Shown here: positions 31,752-39,860 of the stretch, in pieces | Position numbering within the stretch: the first letter of the stretch is position 1 | Layout: every line of letters begins with the position of its first letter | Source of the DNA: CAVRTM01 sp963724015 | Lineage (GTDB): Bacteria; Actinomycetota; Actinomycetes; Actinomycetales; Dermatophilaceae | Reading direction: 5' to 3' | Assembly: GCA_963724015.1 (NCBI GenBank) | Contig: CAVRTM010000004.1 | Span: forward strand, 186,001 to 250,000 | DNA: 64,000 nucleotides | Notes under the pieces: model-generated | Database searches by the model: none | Told to the model about the DNA's origin: nothing | The model's input: only the letters and a program-made list of their open reading frames with translations | Program-made: the position numbers and the translations under genes

Positions 31752-32977
31752 TCACGGTCGAGCAGCACCTGGACCGCATCCTGGGCACTGTCCGGCGGCT
31801 GCCGGGCATCGACATCGGGCTGCTCGACGCGCACGGCTGCGTGCTGGCTGCCGACGTGGCCAGCGACGTGGACCTGCCCGGATTCCCCAACTCGGCCATG
31901 GACGGCTACGTGGTCCGGGCGGCCGACGTGGCCGGCGCCTCGCAGGAGGCGCCGGCCCACCTGCCGGTCGTGGGCGACATCGCCGCCGGCAACACCAAGG
32001 CGTTGAGCCTGGCGCCGGGGCAGTCGATGCGGATCATGACCGGCGCACCGGTTCCGCGCGGGGCCGACGCCGTCGTCATGGTCGAGCTGACCGACCGCGG
32101 GCTGGCGAAGGTCGCCATCCACCAGGAGGTTCCCCCCGGCCGGCACGTGCGCGACGTCGGGGAGGACGTGCGCGCCGGCGACGTGGTGCTGCCCGCCGGC
32201 ACGCTGCTCGGGGCCCGCCAGATCGGCCTGCTGGCCGCGGTCGGAGTCGCCCGGGTGCCCGTGGTGCCCAAGCCCCGTGTGGTGGTGCTGTCCACCGGTG
32301 ACGAGCTGATCGAGCCGGGGACCCGGCCGGGCTTCGGGCAGGTCGTGGACAGCAACTCGGTCATGCTCACCGCGGCCCTGCGCGAGCTGGGCGTCGTGCC
32401 CTTCCGCGTGCCCAAGGTGCGTGACGACGCACGCCTGTTCCGCGAGACCCTCGAGCGTGAGCTGCTGCGCGCCGACGCGATCATCACCACCGGCGGGGTC
32501 AGCGCCGGCGCCTACGACACGGTCAAGGAGGTGCTGTCCCGGGTGGGGACCATGACCTTCGACCAGGTGGCGATGCAACCCGGCAAGCCGCAGGGGTTCG
32601 GCGTCCTCGGCGCGGACGAGACGCCCGTGTTCACGCTGCCGGGCAACCCGGTGAGCGCCATGGTCTCCTTCGAGGTGTTCGTCGCGCCGGCACTGCGCCG
32701 GATGGCGGGCCGCCCCGACCACGAGCTCGAGCTGGTCGACGCCACCGCCGCGCATGACTGGCCCTCCCCAGCCGGGCGCACGCAGTTCGCCCGGGTCCTG
32801 TTGCGCCGTAAGGGAGACGGTCGCACGGTCGCGCTCGTGGGCCACCAGGGCTCGCACGTGCTCGGAGGTCTGGCCTCTGCCAACGCCCTCGCGGTGGTGC
32901 CCGCCGACGTCACCCACGTCGCCGCCGGTGACGTGCTGCGGTGCCACCCCCTCGGGTCGGTGGAGCTCGAGCCATGA
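31748..32977 (+). CDS. moeA: MoeA-family molybdotransferase / gephyrin-like protein (Glp)
   Basis: 409-aa protein with all MoeA domains: I/II (VEQHLDRILGTVRRLPGIDI, SAMDGYVVRAADV), III, the MoCF_biosynth fold (VVLSTGDELIEPG, DSNSVMLTAALRELG, TTGGVSAGAYDTVKE, FTLPGNPVSAMV), and the C-terminal beta domain IV. MoeA inserts molybdate into adenylated molybdopterin. Its position between galU and rimJ/glpR is that of MoeA1/Glp, which in corynebacteria has been shown to bind FtsZ and a membrane receptor GlpR. Here it is also directly coupled to moaC (ATGA overlap), so both a cofactor role and a division role are possible. GTG start at 31748 overlapping galU. Confidence 0.92.
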   Translation: MITVEQHLDRILGTVRRLPGIDIGLLDAHGCVLAADVASDVDLPGFPNSAMDGYVVRAADVAGASQEAPAHLPVVGDIAAGNTKALSLAPGQSMRIMTGAPVPRGADAVVMVELTDRGLAKVAIHQEVPPGRHVRDVGEDVRAGDVVLPAGTLLGARQIGLLAAVGVARVPVVPKPRVVVLSTGDELIEPGTRPGFGQVVDSNSVMLTAALRELGVVPFRVPKVRDDARLFRETLERELLRADAIITTGGVSAGAYDTVKEVLSRVGTMTFDQVAMQPGKPQGFGVLGADETPVFTLPGNPVSAMVSFEVFVAPALRRMAGRPDHELELVDATAAHDWPSPAGRTQFARVLLRRKGDGRTVALVGHQGSHVLGGLASANALAVVPADVTHVAAGDVLRCHPLGSVELEP

Positions 32978-33456
32978 GCCACCCGCGAGGTCCCGGGCTG
33001 ACGCATGTGCGCGCCGACGGCTCGGCGCACATGGTCGACGTCAGCGCCAAGGCGGTCACGGCACGGTCGGCGTCCGCGGCCGGCCGGGTCCTGCTGTCCG
33101 CGGACGCGGTCGCCGCGCTGCGCGGAGGCACGGTGCCCAAGGGCGACGCGCTCGCCGTCGCCCGGATCGCCGGCATCCAGGCCGCCAAGCGCACCCCTGA
33201 GCTCGTCCCGCTGGCGCACCCCATCGGCGTACACGGCGTGGAGGTCGACCTCGAGGTGACCGACGACGGCGTGGAGCTGCGTGCGACGGTGCGCACCGCC
33301 GACCGCACGGGGGTGGAGATGGAGGCGCTGACGGCGGTGACCGTCGGGGCGCTCGCGCTGATCGACATGGTCAAGGCCGTCGACAAGCACGCCCGCATCA
33401 CCGACGTGCGGGTCACCGCCAAGTCCGGTGGCCGGTCCGGGGACTGGGCCGAATGA
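32974..33456 (+). CDS. moaC: cyclic pyranopterin monophosphate synthase
   Basis: 160-aa enzyme of the second step of molybdenum cofactor synthesis, turning the MoaA product into cyclic pyranopterin monophosphate. The family motifs MVDVSAKAVTARSASA, ARIAGIQAAKRTPELVPLAHP and TGVEMEALTAVTVGALALID (with catalytic Asp and Lys in DMVKAVDK) are all present. The ATG at 32974 overlaps the moeA stop (ATGA) and its stop overlaps the mog start. moaA is not in the window. Confidence 0.96.
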   Translation: MSHPRGPGLTHVRADGSAHMVDVSAKAVTARSASAAGRVLLSADAVAALRGGTVPKGDALAVARIAGIQAAKRTPELVPLAHPIGVHGVEVDLEVTDDGVELRATVRTADRTGVEMEALTAVTVGALALIDMVKAVDKHARITDVRVTAKSGGRSGDWAE

Positions 33457-33935
33457 CCGCCTCCGTCGTCGTCATCACCTGCTCGACCCGGGCGGCGGGC
33501 GGGGTCTACCCCGACCGGTCGGGGCCCGTCATCGTCGAGGCGCTGCGCAGCTGGGACCTGGCGCTCGTCGTCGACGGTCCCGTCGTCGTACCGGACGGAC
33601 CAGAGGTCGAGGCCGCGCTGCGCGCCGCGGTGGACTCCGGTGCCGCGCTCGTCCTGACCAGCGGCGGCACCGGCCTGACGCCCACCGACGGCACACCCGA
33701 GGCCACCCGGGCCGTGGTCGACTACGAGGTGCCGGGGATCGCCGAGGCCATCCGGGCGGCGGGCGTCGCCGCCGGCGTCCCGACCGCCATGCTCTCCCGT
33801 GGCCTCGCGGGCGTCGCCGGCCGCACCCTCGTGGTCAACCTGCCGGGGTCGACCGGGGGAGTGCGCGACGGCCTGGCCGTGCTCGAGCCCGTGGTGGCGC
33901 ACGCGCTCTCGCAGATCACGGGCGGCGACCACTGA
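33453..33935 (+). CDS. mog: molybdopterin adenylyltransferase (MogA/MoaB family)
   Basis: 160-aa MoCF-fold enzyme that adenylates molybdopterin before molybdate insertion by MoeA. It starts VVVITCSTRAAGG, and keeps the active-site blocks LTSGGTGLTPTDGTPEAT, AMLSRGLAGVAGRTL and VNLPGSTGGVRDGL. The ATG at 33453 overlaps the moaC stop (ATGA); the next gene starts in TGATG at its end. Together with moaC and moeA it gives three contiguous cofactor genes within the galU-rimJ interval. Confidence 0.94.
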   Translation: MTASVVVITCSTRAAGGVYPDRSGPVIVEALRSWDLALVVDGPVVVPDGPEVEAALRAAVDSGAALVLTSGGTGLTPTDGTPEATRAVVDYEVPGIAEAIRAAGVAAGVPTAMLSRGLAGVAGRTLVVNLPGSTGGVRDGLAVLEPVVAHALSQITGGDH

Positions 33936-34591
33936 TGAGCGAGCTGTGGCCGACCACGCTGTCGGCTTCCCTGCCCAGCGGCTCCCTGCTGACGTTGCGG
34001 GCGCTGCACCACCGCGACCGCCGCGAGTGGGAGACGCTGCGCGCCGACAACGACGCCTGGCTGCGCCCGTGGGAGGCCACGGCCCCGCAGGGTGGCGGCA
34101 ACCAGCTCGGATTCCGCCAGCTGGTGCGGTACCTCGACCGCGAGGGCAGGCACGGCAGGCTGCAGCCGTTCGCCGTCGACGTCGACGGCCGCCTGGTGGG
34201 GCAGATGCACCTGTTCGGCATCGCGTGGGGCTCGATGCGCTCGGCGGCGGCCGGCTACTGGGTGGGGCAGTCCGTTGCAGGGCAAGGGATCGCGCCACTC
34301 GCGCTCGCCATGGCCACCGACTTCGCGATCAACGGCCTGGGGCTGCACCGTGTCGAGGTCAACATCCGTCCCGACAACGCCGCGAGCCTGCGGGTGGTCC
34401 AGAAGCTCGGTTTCCGTGACGAGGGGGTCCGGACGCGCTACCTTCACATCAACGGCGCCTGGCACGACCACCGGACCTTCGCACTGACCGCCGAGGACCT
34501 CACCGGTTCCACGCTCGTGCAGCGCCTGGAGCACAGCCGGCACCAGTCGGGTGGGCGACACACCGACGCAGGTCCGCGGTCCGGCGGCTGA
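33935..34591 (+). CDS. GNAT family N-acetyltransferase (RimJ/RimL-like)
   Basis: 218-aa acetyltransferase. The GNAT core is clear: FAVDVDGRLVGQMHLFGI, YWVGQSVAGQGIAPLALAMA (acetyl-CoA pyrophosphate loop, Q-x-x-G-x-G/A) and RVEVNIRPDNAASLRVVQKL. RimJ/RimL-type enzymes acetylate protein N-termini, and this is the position of rimJ (Rv0995) in mycobacteria, but the substrate here is not known. The ATG at 33935 overlaps the mog stop. The C-terminal about 30 residues are polar and probably disordered. Confidence 0.88.
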   Translation: MSELWPTTLSASLPSGSLLTLRALHHRDRREWETLRADNDAWLRPWEATAPQGGGNQLGFRQLVRYLDREGRHGRLQPFAVDVDGRLVGQMHLFGIAWGSMRSAAAGYWVGQSVAGQGIAPLALAMATDFAINGLGLHRVEVNIRPDNAASLRVVQKLGFRDEGVRTRYLHINGAWHDHRTFALTAEDLTGSTLVQRLEHSRHQSGGRHTDAGPRSGG

Positions 34592-34611
34592 TCCCCTCTA
34601 ACGTCGTGTCC

Positions 34612-35502
34612 GTGCAGCCCAGCGGCCTTCTCTTCCTTGTCATCATCGCGATCTGGGCTGCCTATTTGCTCCAGCACTGGATCCGCCGCCGCGAGCACCT
34701 CGTGGCCGCGCGGTCCATCGACCGGTTCTCCGACGCCATGCGCGTGCTCGAGCGGCGCGCCCCCCTGGCCGAGCCGGGGGCGACGGCGGCCGCGCCACGG
34801 TCCTACGCCGTCAGCCCCGCTCGCCCCTCCCGCGCCGAGGTCGTCGTGCAGCGCTCCCAGCCGTCCGCGCCCGAGCGGTCCGCCGCACCGGTGCAGGCGA
34901 CCGGCGTGTCCCACCTGGCGGGCAGCAGGTCCGCCCGCCGCCTGCGTGGCCTGTCACTCCTCGCGTCCCTGACGCTGCTGGTCCTCGTCGTCCCGCTCGC
35001 CCTCTTCGGCGTCCTGGCCGGGTGGACCGTCCTGGTCGCCGTGGCCGTGCTGGCCCTCGACCTCGCCTGGCTGCGCCGGGCCGCCCAGGTGGAGCGGGCA
35101 CGACGCCGTACGGCGACACGCGCCGCACGTCGTGAGCCCTCGCTCACCACGCACGCACGCCGGTCGGCCACCGATGCCCCCAGCACCGCACCTCGCACCA
35201 CCACCGCCGCGCGCGAGCCGCGGACGGTCGCCGCGCCGGCGGCGGCCACCGAGGGCGGGACGCCGGAGTCCGGCCAGACCCCGGACGCCGACCCCGCACC
35301 GGTTGCCCAGGTCGACACCGTCACCGGCTCCGGCTGGCAGCCGGTGCCCGTCCCGCCGCCCACCTACACGCTCAAGGCCAAGGCGGAGCGGCCGGTGCCC
35401 GTCGCGGCGGCGGTGGCCGAGTCCGCTGCTGCGGTCGAGGACGCGGGCTCCGTCGCGGTGATGGACGACCTGCTCGACCGCCGCCGCGCCGCCGGCGCCT
35501 GA
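34612..35502 (+). CDS. GlpR-like membrane protein (putative receptor of the gephyrin-like protein)
   Basis: About 296 aa. The GTG at 34612 lies seven bases after TAACGT (34599-34604), so a leaderless start there is preferred to the GTG at 34606. One N-terminal helix (GLLFLVIIAIWAAYLL), a cytoplasmic-like stretch of about 85 residues rich in Arg, Ala and Pro, then two helices (about 110-153, LSLLASLTLLVLVVPLALFG onward) and a long disordered Ala/Thr/Pro-rich C-terminus. There is no enzyme motif. Size, topology and position after galU-moeA-rimJ match Rv0996 and the corynebacterial GlpR, which anchors Glp at the septum. The assignment rests on synteny and topology. Confidence 0.7.
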   Translation: MQPSGLLFLVIIAIWAAYLLQHWIRRREHLVAARSIDRFSDAMRVLERRAPLAEPGATAAAPRSYAVSPARPSRAEVVVQRSQPSAPERSAAPVQATGVSHLAGSRSARRLRGLSLLASLTLLVLVVPLALFGVLAGWTVLVAVAVLALDLAWLRRAAQVERARRRTATRAARREPSLTTHARRSATDAPSTAPRTTTAAREPRTVAAPAAATEGGTPESGQTPDADPAPVAQVDTVTGSGWQPVPVPPPTYTLKAKAERPVPVAAAVAESAAAVEDAGSVAVMDDLLDRRRAAGA

Positions 35503-35636
35503 GCAGACCCGCACGAGCCGGCCGCCGAGCCTGGCCCGGCTGCCTCGGCGGTGTCGCCATCCGTGCCGACCCCGTCGGCCGGCCGGTGTCCGGAACCGGG
35601 CGGGACCCGGCAGGCATGGACTCTCCTGCGCCCGCC

Positions 35637-35642
35637 TAGGGT
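35637..35642 (+). promoter_or_regulatory. -10 element of the aldo/keto reductase gene (leaderless)
   Basis: TAGGGT ends six bases before the ATG at 35649. Confidence 0.45.
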
Positions 35643-35648
35643 TGTCGC

Positions 35649-36602
35649 ATGGCGGACATGACGTATCGACCCCTCGGCAGCTCCGGACTCATGGTCAGCA
35701 CGGTCGGCATCGGCTGCAACGCCTTCAGCCGTCGCGTCGACCTCGAGGGCACCCGGGCCATCGTGCGCGCGGCCCTCGACAGCGGCGTCACGCTGTTCGA
35801 CACCGCGGACATCTACGGCATCGAGCCCGGCGCCAGCGAGGCCATGCTGGGTGAGGCGCTCGGCACCGACCGGGAGAACGTCATCCTGGCCACGAAGTTC
35901 GGCATGGACATGCGCGGCGCCAACGGGCCCGACTGGGGCGTCCGCGGGTCCCGGCGTTACGTCCGCAAGGCCGTCGAGTCGAGCCTGCGCCGGCTGCGCA
36001 CGGACTACATCGACCTCTACCAGCTGCACGCGCCTGACGAGGTCACCCCGATCGAGGAGACCCTCGCCGCGCTGCACGAGCTCGTCCTCGAGGGCAAGGT
36101 GCGCAACATCGGCAGCTCCAACTTCGCCGGGTGGCAGGTCGTCGACGCCGACTGGACCGCCCGGGCCGGCGGCTACGAACGCTTCGTCAGCGCGCAGAAC
36201 AAGTACTCCCTGCTGGACCGCGACGTCGAGGACGAGCTGGTCCCCGCGTGCGAGCGGGTCGGCGTCGGCATCCTGCCCTTCTTCCCGCTGGAGTTCGGGC
36301 TGCTCACGGGCAAGTACAAGCGGGGACAGGACGCCCCTGAAGGCACCCGACTCGCCCAGGAGACCAGCCGGCTCGAGGGGGCCGAATGGGACCGGATCGA
36401 GGCGGTCGAGGCGTTCGCCGCCCAGCGCGGCCTCTCCATGCTGCAGGTGGCCATGGGTGGCCTCGCGGCGCAGCCGGCTGTCGCCTCCGTCATCGCCGGG
36501 GTCACCCGCGCCGAGCAGGTCGTCGCCAACGCCCAGGCCGGCCTGTGGGAGCCGACGGCGCAGGACCTCGCGGCGCTGGATGAGGCCACGAGTCTGGACT
36601 GA
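35649..36602 (+). CDS. aldo/keto reductase
   Basis: Intact 317-aa NADPH-dependent (beta/alpha)8-barrel oxidoreductase of the AKR superfamily. Catalytic Asp and Tyr are in LFDTADIYG, Lys in ILATKFGMDM and the His region in DLYQLHAPDEVTPIEET; the cofactor site is near VIAGVTRAEQVVANAQA at the C-terminus. The family reduces aldehydes and ketones of many sizes, and no neighbour hints at a substrate. The ATG at 35649 is supported by a -10 hexamer giving a leaderless mRNA. Confidence 0.92.
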   Translation: MADMTYRPLGSSGLMVSTVGIGCNAFSRRVDLEGTRAIVRAALDSGVTLFDTADIYGIEPGASEAMLGEALGTDRENVILATKFGMDMRGANGPDWGVRGSRRYVRKAVESSLRRLRTDYIDLYQLHAPDEVTPIEETLAALHELVLEGKVRNIGSSNFAGWQVVDADWTARAGGYERFVSAQNKYSLLDRDVEDELVPACERVGVGILPFFPLEFGLLTGKYKRGQDAPEGTRLAQETSRLEGAEWDRIEAVEAFAAQRGLSMLQVAMGGLAAQPAVASVIAGVTRAEQVVANAQAGLWEPTAQDLAALDEATSLD

Positions 36603-36603
36603 C

Positions 36604-36634
36604 GCCGGCCCCGCGGCGATCGGGGCGGCCGGTT
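36604..36634 (+). terminator. terminator after the aldo/keto reductase gene
   Basis: GCCCCG (36608-36613) and CGGGGC (36621-36626), extended by imperfect GGCC pairing, form a GC-rich stem followed by TTTC, immediately after the stop codon. Confidence 0.5.
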
Positions 36635-36677
36635 TCGGTCCGGGGCGCAGCGGGTGTTATCTTTGCTGCCGCACCAC

Positions 36678-36750
36678 GGGGCTGTGGCGCAGCTGGTAGC
36701 GCACCTCGTTCGCAACGAGGGGGTCAGGGGTTCGAGTCCCCTCAGCTCCA
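36678..36750 (+). tRNA. tRNA-Ala (anticodon CGC)
   Basis: A 73-nt cloverleaf. Acceptor GGGGCTG pairs with CAGCTCC and discriminator A; the D-arm has GCGCAGCTGGTAGCGC; the anticodon stem-loop CCTCG-TTCGCAA-CGAGG gives anticodon CGC, reading GCG; the T-arm is AGGGG-TTCGAGT-CCCCT. CCA is not encoded. Confidence 0.93.
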
Positions 36751-36757
36751 CCGAAGA

Positions 36758-36783
36758 GGCGGCTTGCAGCATCGCAAGCCGTC
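36758..36783 (+). terminator. terminator of tRNA-Ala
   Basis: GGCTTGC (36761-36767) and GCAAGCC (36774-36780), extended outward by C-G and G-T pairs, form a hairpin eight bases after the tRNA. Confidence 0.55.
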
Positions 36784-36819
36784 CTCCGCCGTAACGGGGG
36801 CCTGACCCTCCTCCACCAG

Positions 36820-36840
36820 ATCTCCGAGGACAGCGGAGAT
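36820..36840 (-). terminator. hairpin at the end of the Nudix gene
   Basis: ATCTCCG (36820-36826) and CGGAGAT (36834-36840) form a 7-bp stem whose distal arm overlaps the stop codon of the minus-strand Nudix gene. Confidence 0.45.
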
Positions 36841-37426
36841 CAGCCGAGCGGGTCGCCGTTCACCGCCCGGTAACGAGCGAACAGGCTGAGCGCGGCCAGC
36901 GAGGGCGCGTCCTTCATCCGGCCGCTGTCGACCAGCCTCCACAGCTCATCCTCGGTGCACCACGGGTGATCAGACCCTCTTCCTCCTCATCCAGCCGCTG
37001 CGGGCCGGCCACCAGTCCGGTCGCGGAAGACATGGAAGCCCTGGTCGCAGTAGCCGTACGCCTCGAAGAGGTGCCCCATGGGCGTCATCGTCGTCGCCTT
37101 CAGCCCTGTTTCCTCCGCCAGCTCACCGCGCGCGAGTTCGAGCGGATCGGCGTCGGGCCGCTCAGTCCATGAGCCTTGCGGGACTCCCAGTAACGGCCCT
37201 TCACCGGGTAACGAAACTGCTCGACGAGGTGGAAGCCGCCCTGTTCGTACGGGATCACGAGCGCGAAGTCTGGCTTCTCGACGACACCAAAGATTCCGGT
37301 GGCGCCGTTGCGCCGCACCGTGTTGTCCTCGCGAACGGTCATCCAGGGGTTGCGATAGACCACCGTGCTGCTCGTCGCAACGATCTCGTCCTGCGCAAGG
37401 GCCGGGGTGGGCCGATCGGAGCTCAT
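36840..37426 (-). CDS. Nudix hydrolase (frameshifted)
   Basis: About 195 aa when three shifts are repaired (near 37200, 37035 and 36970). N-terminus MSSDRPTPALAQDEIVATSS, then GVVEKPDFALVIPYEQGGFH and VEQFRYPVKGRYWE; the second frame holds the Nudix helix ELARGELAEETGLKA followed by TPMGHLFEAYGYCDQGFHVF; the last frame ends MKDAPSLAALSLFARYRAVN. The box has Gly in place of the usual Arg (GELAEETG instead of RELxEExG), which may lower activity. Members of the ADP-ribose pyrophosphatase-like branch have this layout. Three shifts in 590 bp beside a tRNA could also mean a real pseudogene. Confidence 0.7.
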
Positions 37427-37614
37427 CCGCGGAACCTACTGCACCGGCGCCGGCGACGGCGCGCCAGCCGACCAGTGCTGAATGGCGTCACATCGTGGTG
37501 ACCACCGGCCCGTGCGGCCCGCGTCCACAGGGACCCCGCCCGAGGGCAGTCCGCGGGTGGCACGCCTGCCCGGCCGACGTCGACGTCTGCGTCTACGGTC
37601 GTCCCAACCTGGCC

Positions 37615-37980
37615 GTGAGTACGCCCCTCGGTCATCAGCGAAGGCTTCACCCTCTCGCTGCTGACCGCGGGGCTGCTCAAGATCGCGCTGGAGCTGGTGA
37701 TCCTCGTCAAGAGCCGGATCCTCAGCCCGGCTCCGCGCCGCCACCACGCGGCGCGGCAAGCTCGCAGCCGCGATGTCGTTGTGGGTGGTGGCAGCCGGGA
37801 GCAAGCTCGTCGTGCTCGAACTGGTCGACCTGGTCTTCGGTGACGCGGTGAGCCTGGGCGGGTTCATGTACCGGTGACGTTGCTCGTCGTCGTCCTCCTC
37901 GTGTCGCGGGCCGCTGTACGGCGCCTGCTGTATGACACTGCGGAAGTGGCTGAAAGTAAGTGCCTGGCGGCGCGCGGTGC
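37615..37980 (+). CDS. possible small membrane protein (frameshifted)
   Basis: Not recognised. Joining frames gives a hydrophobic plus-strand protein: a GTG at 37615, then from about 37630 VISEGFTLSLLTAGLLKIAL and ELVILVKSRIL, a second part (KLAAAMSLWVVAAGSKLVVL) and a third (VTLLVVVLLVSRAAVRRLLY). That makes three or four membrane helices in about 120 residues. Shifts would lie near 37630, 37725 and 37870. No stop is obvious before the next gene, so the 3' end is uncertain. The bases before it (37427-37614) show no gene. Confidence 0.4.
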
Positions 37981-38026
37981 GCGCGGGAGGGAGGAACGCT
38001 GGTGTCAGGGTGCGCGTCCTAGCGGC

Positions 38027-38446
38027 ATGCGCTTCATCACGAGGACCGTGCCGGCGCTCGTCGTCGTCAGTCTGGGGGCGGGATGTGCCGTAGCGGCACC
38101 GTTGTCACCCAGGTCAGGACGCACCGGGGCCGTCGTGGTGGCCAGCGTCCAGGAGCCGGCTGCTGACGGTGCCGTCTACACCGAGGGCGCCGTGGTCGAG
38201 GTGCGTCTGCGCAACGCGTCGGGCGCAGTGGTCGACACCCAGCGAGGAGACGGCGCGCTGCGCTTCGACCGGCTGACATCGGGTGCCTACACGATCGAGC
38301 CCGCGCTCCGGCCGTGTGACGGCAACTGTGGTTACCTCGACCCACGCGCCGGCGAGTGCGCGTCGCCGGTGACGGTTGGCACGACCACGGTCCGGCTGCG
38401 GGTCGTCTTCCGCGGCGTCGAGCCGTGCGTCGTGACCCAAGGCTGA
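38027..38446 (+). CDS. small secreted protein
   Basis: 139-aa protein of unknown function. The ATG at 38027 gives a Sec signal peptide (FITRTVPALVVVSLGAGCAV); the Cys after GAG could be lipidated, though the lipobox lacks the usual Leu at -3. The mature part looks like one beta-sandwich of about 110 residues (GAVVEVRLRNASGAVVDTQR, GALRFDRLTSGAYTIEPALR) with four Cys that could form two disulfides. This is the pattern of carboxypeptidase-regulatory-like or SpaA-like folds, which decorate surface proteins. A longer in-frame start upstream belongs to the preceding membrane protein fragment. Confidence 0.55.
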   Translation: MRFITRTVPALVVVSLGAGCAVAAPLSPRSGRTGAVVVASVQEPAADGAVYTEGAVVEVRLRNASGAVVDTQRGDGALRFDRLTSGAYTIEPALRPCDGNCGYLDPRAGECASPVTVGTTTVRLRVVFRGVEPCVVTQG

Positions 38447-38518
38447 CGGCACTTCTCGCAGCGCCGGCGGGCGTGCGGTGCGACCCGCCGGGTGCTGGCG
38501 GGTCGCGGGGCGGGGCAG

Positions 38519-39729
38519 CTACAGGTGCCAGGTGACCTCGGTCGTGGTGATGGTGGCGGTGTAGCCCTTCTGGTGCACGATCGTGTGGTGCCGCGGGCAC
38601 AACAGGGCCATGTTGCGTCAGGTCGGTCGGTCCGCCGTCGCACCAGTGCACGCAATGGTGGGCGTCACACCAGCCCGGTGGCCGCGAGCAGCCCGGGAAG
38701 GTGCAGCCGCGGTCGCGCAGGCACAACGCCAGGAACAGCTTCGGCGTGACCAGCCGCACGGTGCGGCCCAGGTCCAGCAGCTCGGACCTCGGTCCCCAGG
38801 ACGGCGGGGATGATCGCGGCGTCGCAGGCCATCCGCCGGACCGTCTCCGGGGCGAGCAGGTCCCCGGTCAGCGTCGTCCCGGCCCCGGTGCGCTCCTTCA
38901 GGTCCTGGTAGTCCATCGTCACCACCACCGCGGCCTTCGGGGTGGTCGGCGCTGATCCGCCGGCGGCGGCGGCGCGGCGGCAGACCTCGACCAGGGCGTC
39001 GGCGCGGCGTTGGTCGCTGGTGCGGAGGTCCGACCCGGTGCACGGTCGACGGTTGCGGCGCGGCCAGCGGCCCGAGGATCGCCTCCAGCACGGCCTGGCC
39101 CTCGGGGTCCAGCCGTAGCCGGTACTCCGCCATCCCGTCATCGGGGTACGGCTGGGACAGCGACCGGCCGTGCTTGAGCAGGTCCTCCCGGCGCTGGAAC
39201 TCACCCAACCGCCCGTACCTGGCGATCACCCGCGGTCGCAGCGCCCGGATCTGGGCCGGCCCGTCGGTCTCGGCGATCGCGACGAACCCGCCCAGCACCG
39301 TCTCCGCACACGCCGGGGTCAGCCGCGGCAGCAGCTTGTCCATCTCGCGTCAGCGCGACCGCGGCGTTGCCGACCGGGACCCGCGCGGCCAGCACCGCCT
39401 CGGCCAGCGGGGCGTTGCACGGCTTGGCGACCGCCTCGGCCACCTTCACCAACGCCGCCGCACCACCGGCCCGGTAGGACGGCCCCCATGACCGGACCCA
39501 CCCGGTCGACGACGCCGCATCCGAGGCTCGCACGTCCCCGCGGGTCAGCCCCTGGTCCAGCACCCCCACCTGACCCGCGCCGGCCAGCATCTTCAGCGCG
39601 TCCAGCTCGGCGAACACCGGCCCCAGCTCGCCCGACCCCACCTGGTGCAACCGGCTCAACAGCCCGGCGCAGCGCCGGCGCAGCGGCAACCACCACCGCC
39701 CAGTCCTCCTCAAAGCTGGTCCCCTCCAT
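38519..39729 (-). CDS. DUF222 / HNH endonuclease (13E12 family, frameshifted)
   Basis: About 400 aa over at least five shifts. It starts MEGTSFEEDWAVVVAAAP at 39729, passes through the helical DUF222 region (LHQVGSGELGPVFAELDALK, PRVIARYGRLGEFQRREDLL, GMAEYRLRLDPEGQAVLEAI) and ends in an HNH nuclease: CTFPGCSRPPGWCDAHHCVH with WCDGGPTDL and, in the last frame, LLCPRHHTIVHQKGY, stop at 38519. The 13E12 family is repeated many times in actinobacterial genomes and is sometimes linked to mobile introns or recombination; its function is unknown. The number of shifts is greater than in neighbours, so true decay is possible. Confidence 0.72.
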
Positions 39730-39860
39730 GAGAACAACCTAGCCGCGACCACCGACAGGCCCCCTCCGCCCGGAAGCACTGCTGCACAGCGAAACTCGCC
39801 GGAACATGCGCTCGATGGCGGCGCCTGCGCCGCGGCTGCCGGCCTGCGGCAAGCAGACCG

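Noticed and set aside
36678..36750. tRNA-Ala as attachment site of an integrated island
   Set aside because: No integrase gene and no repeat of the tRNA 3' end could be found downstream by eye.
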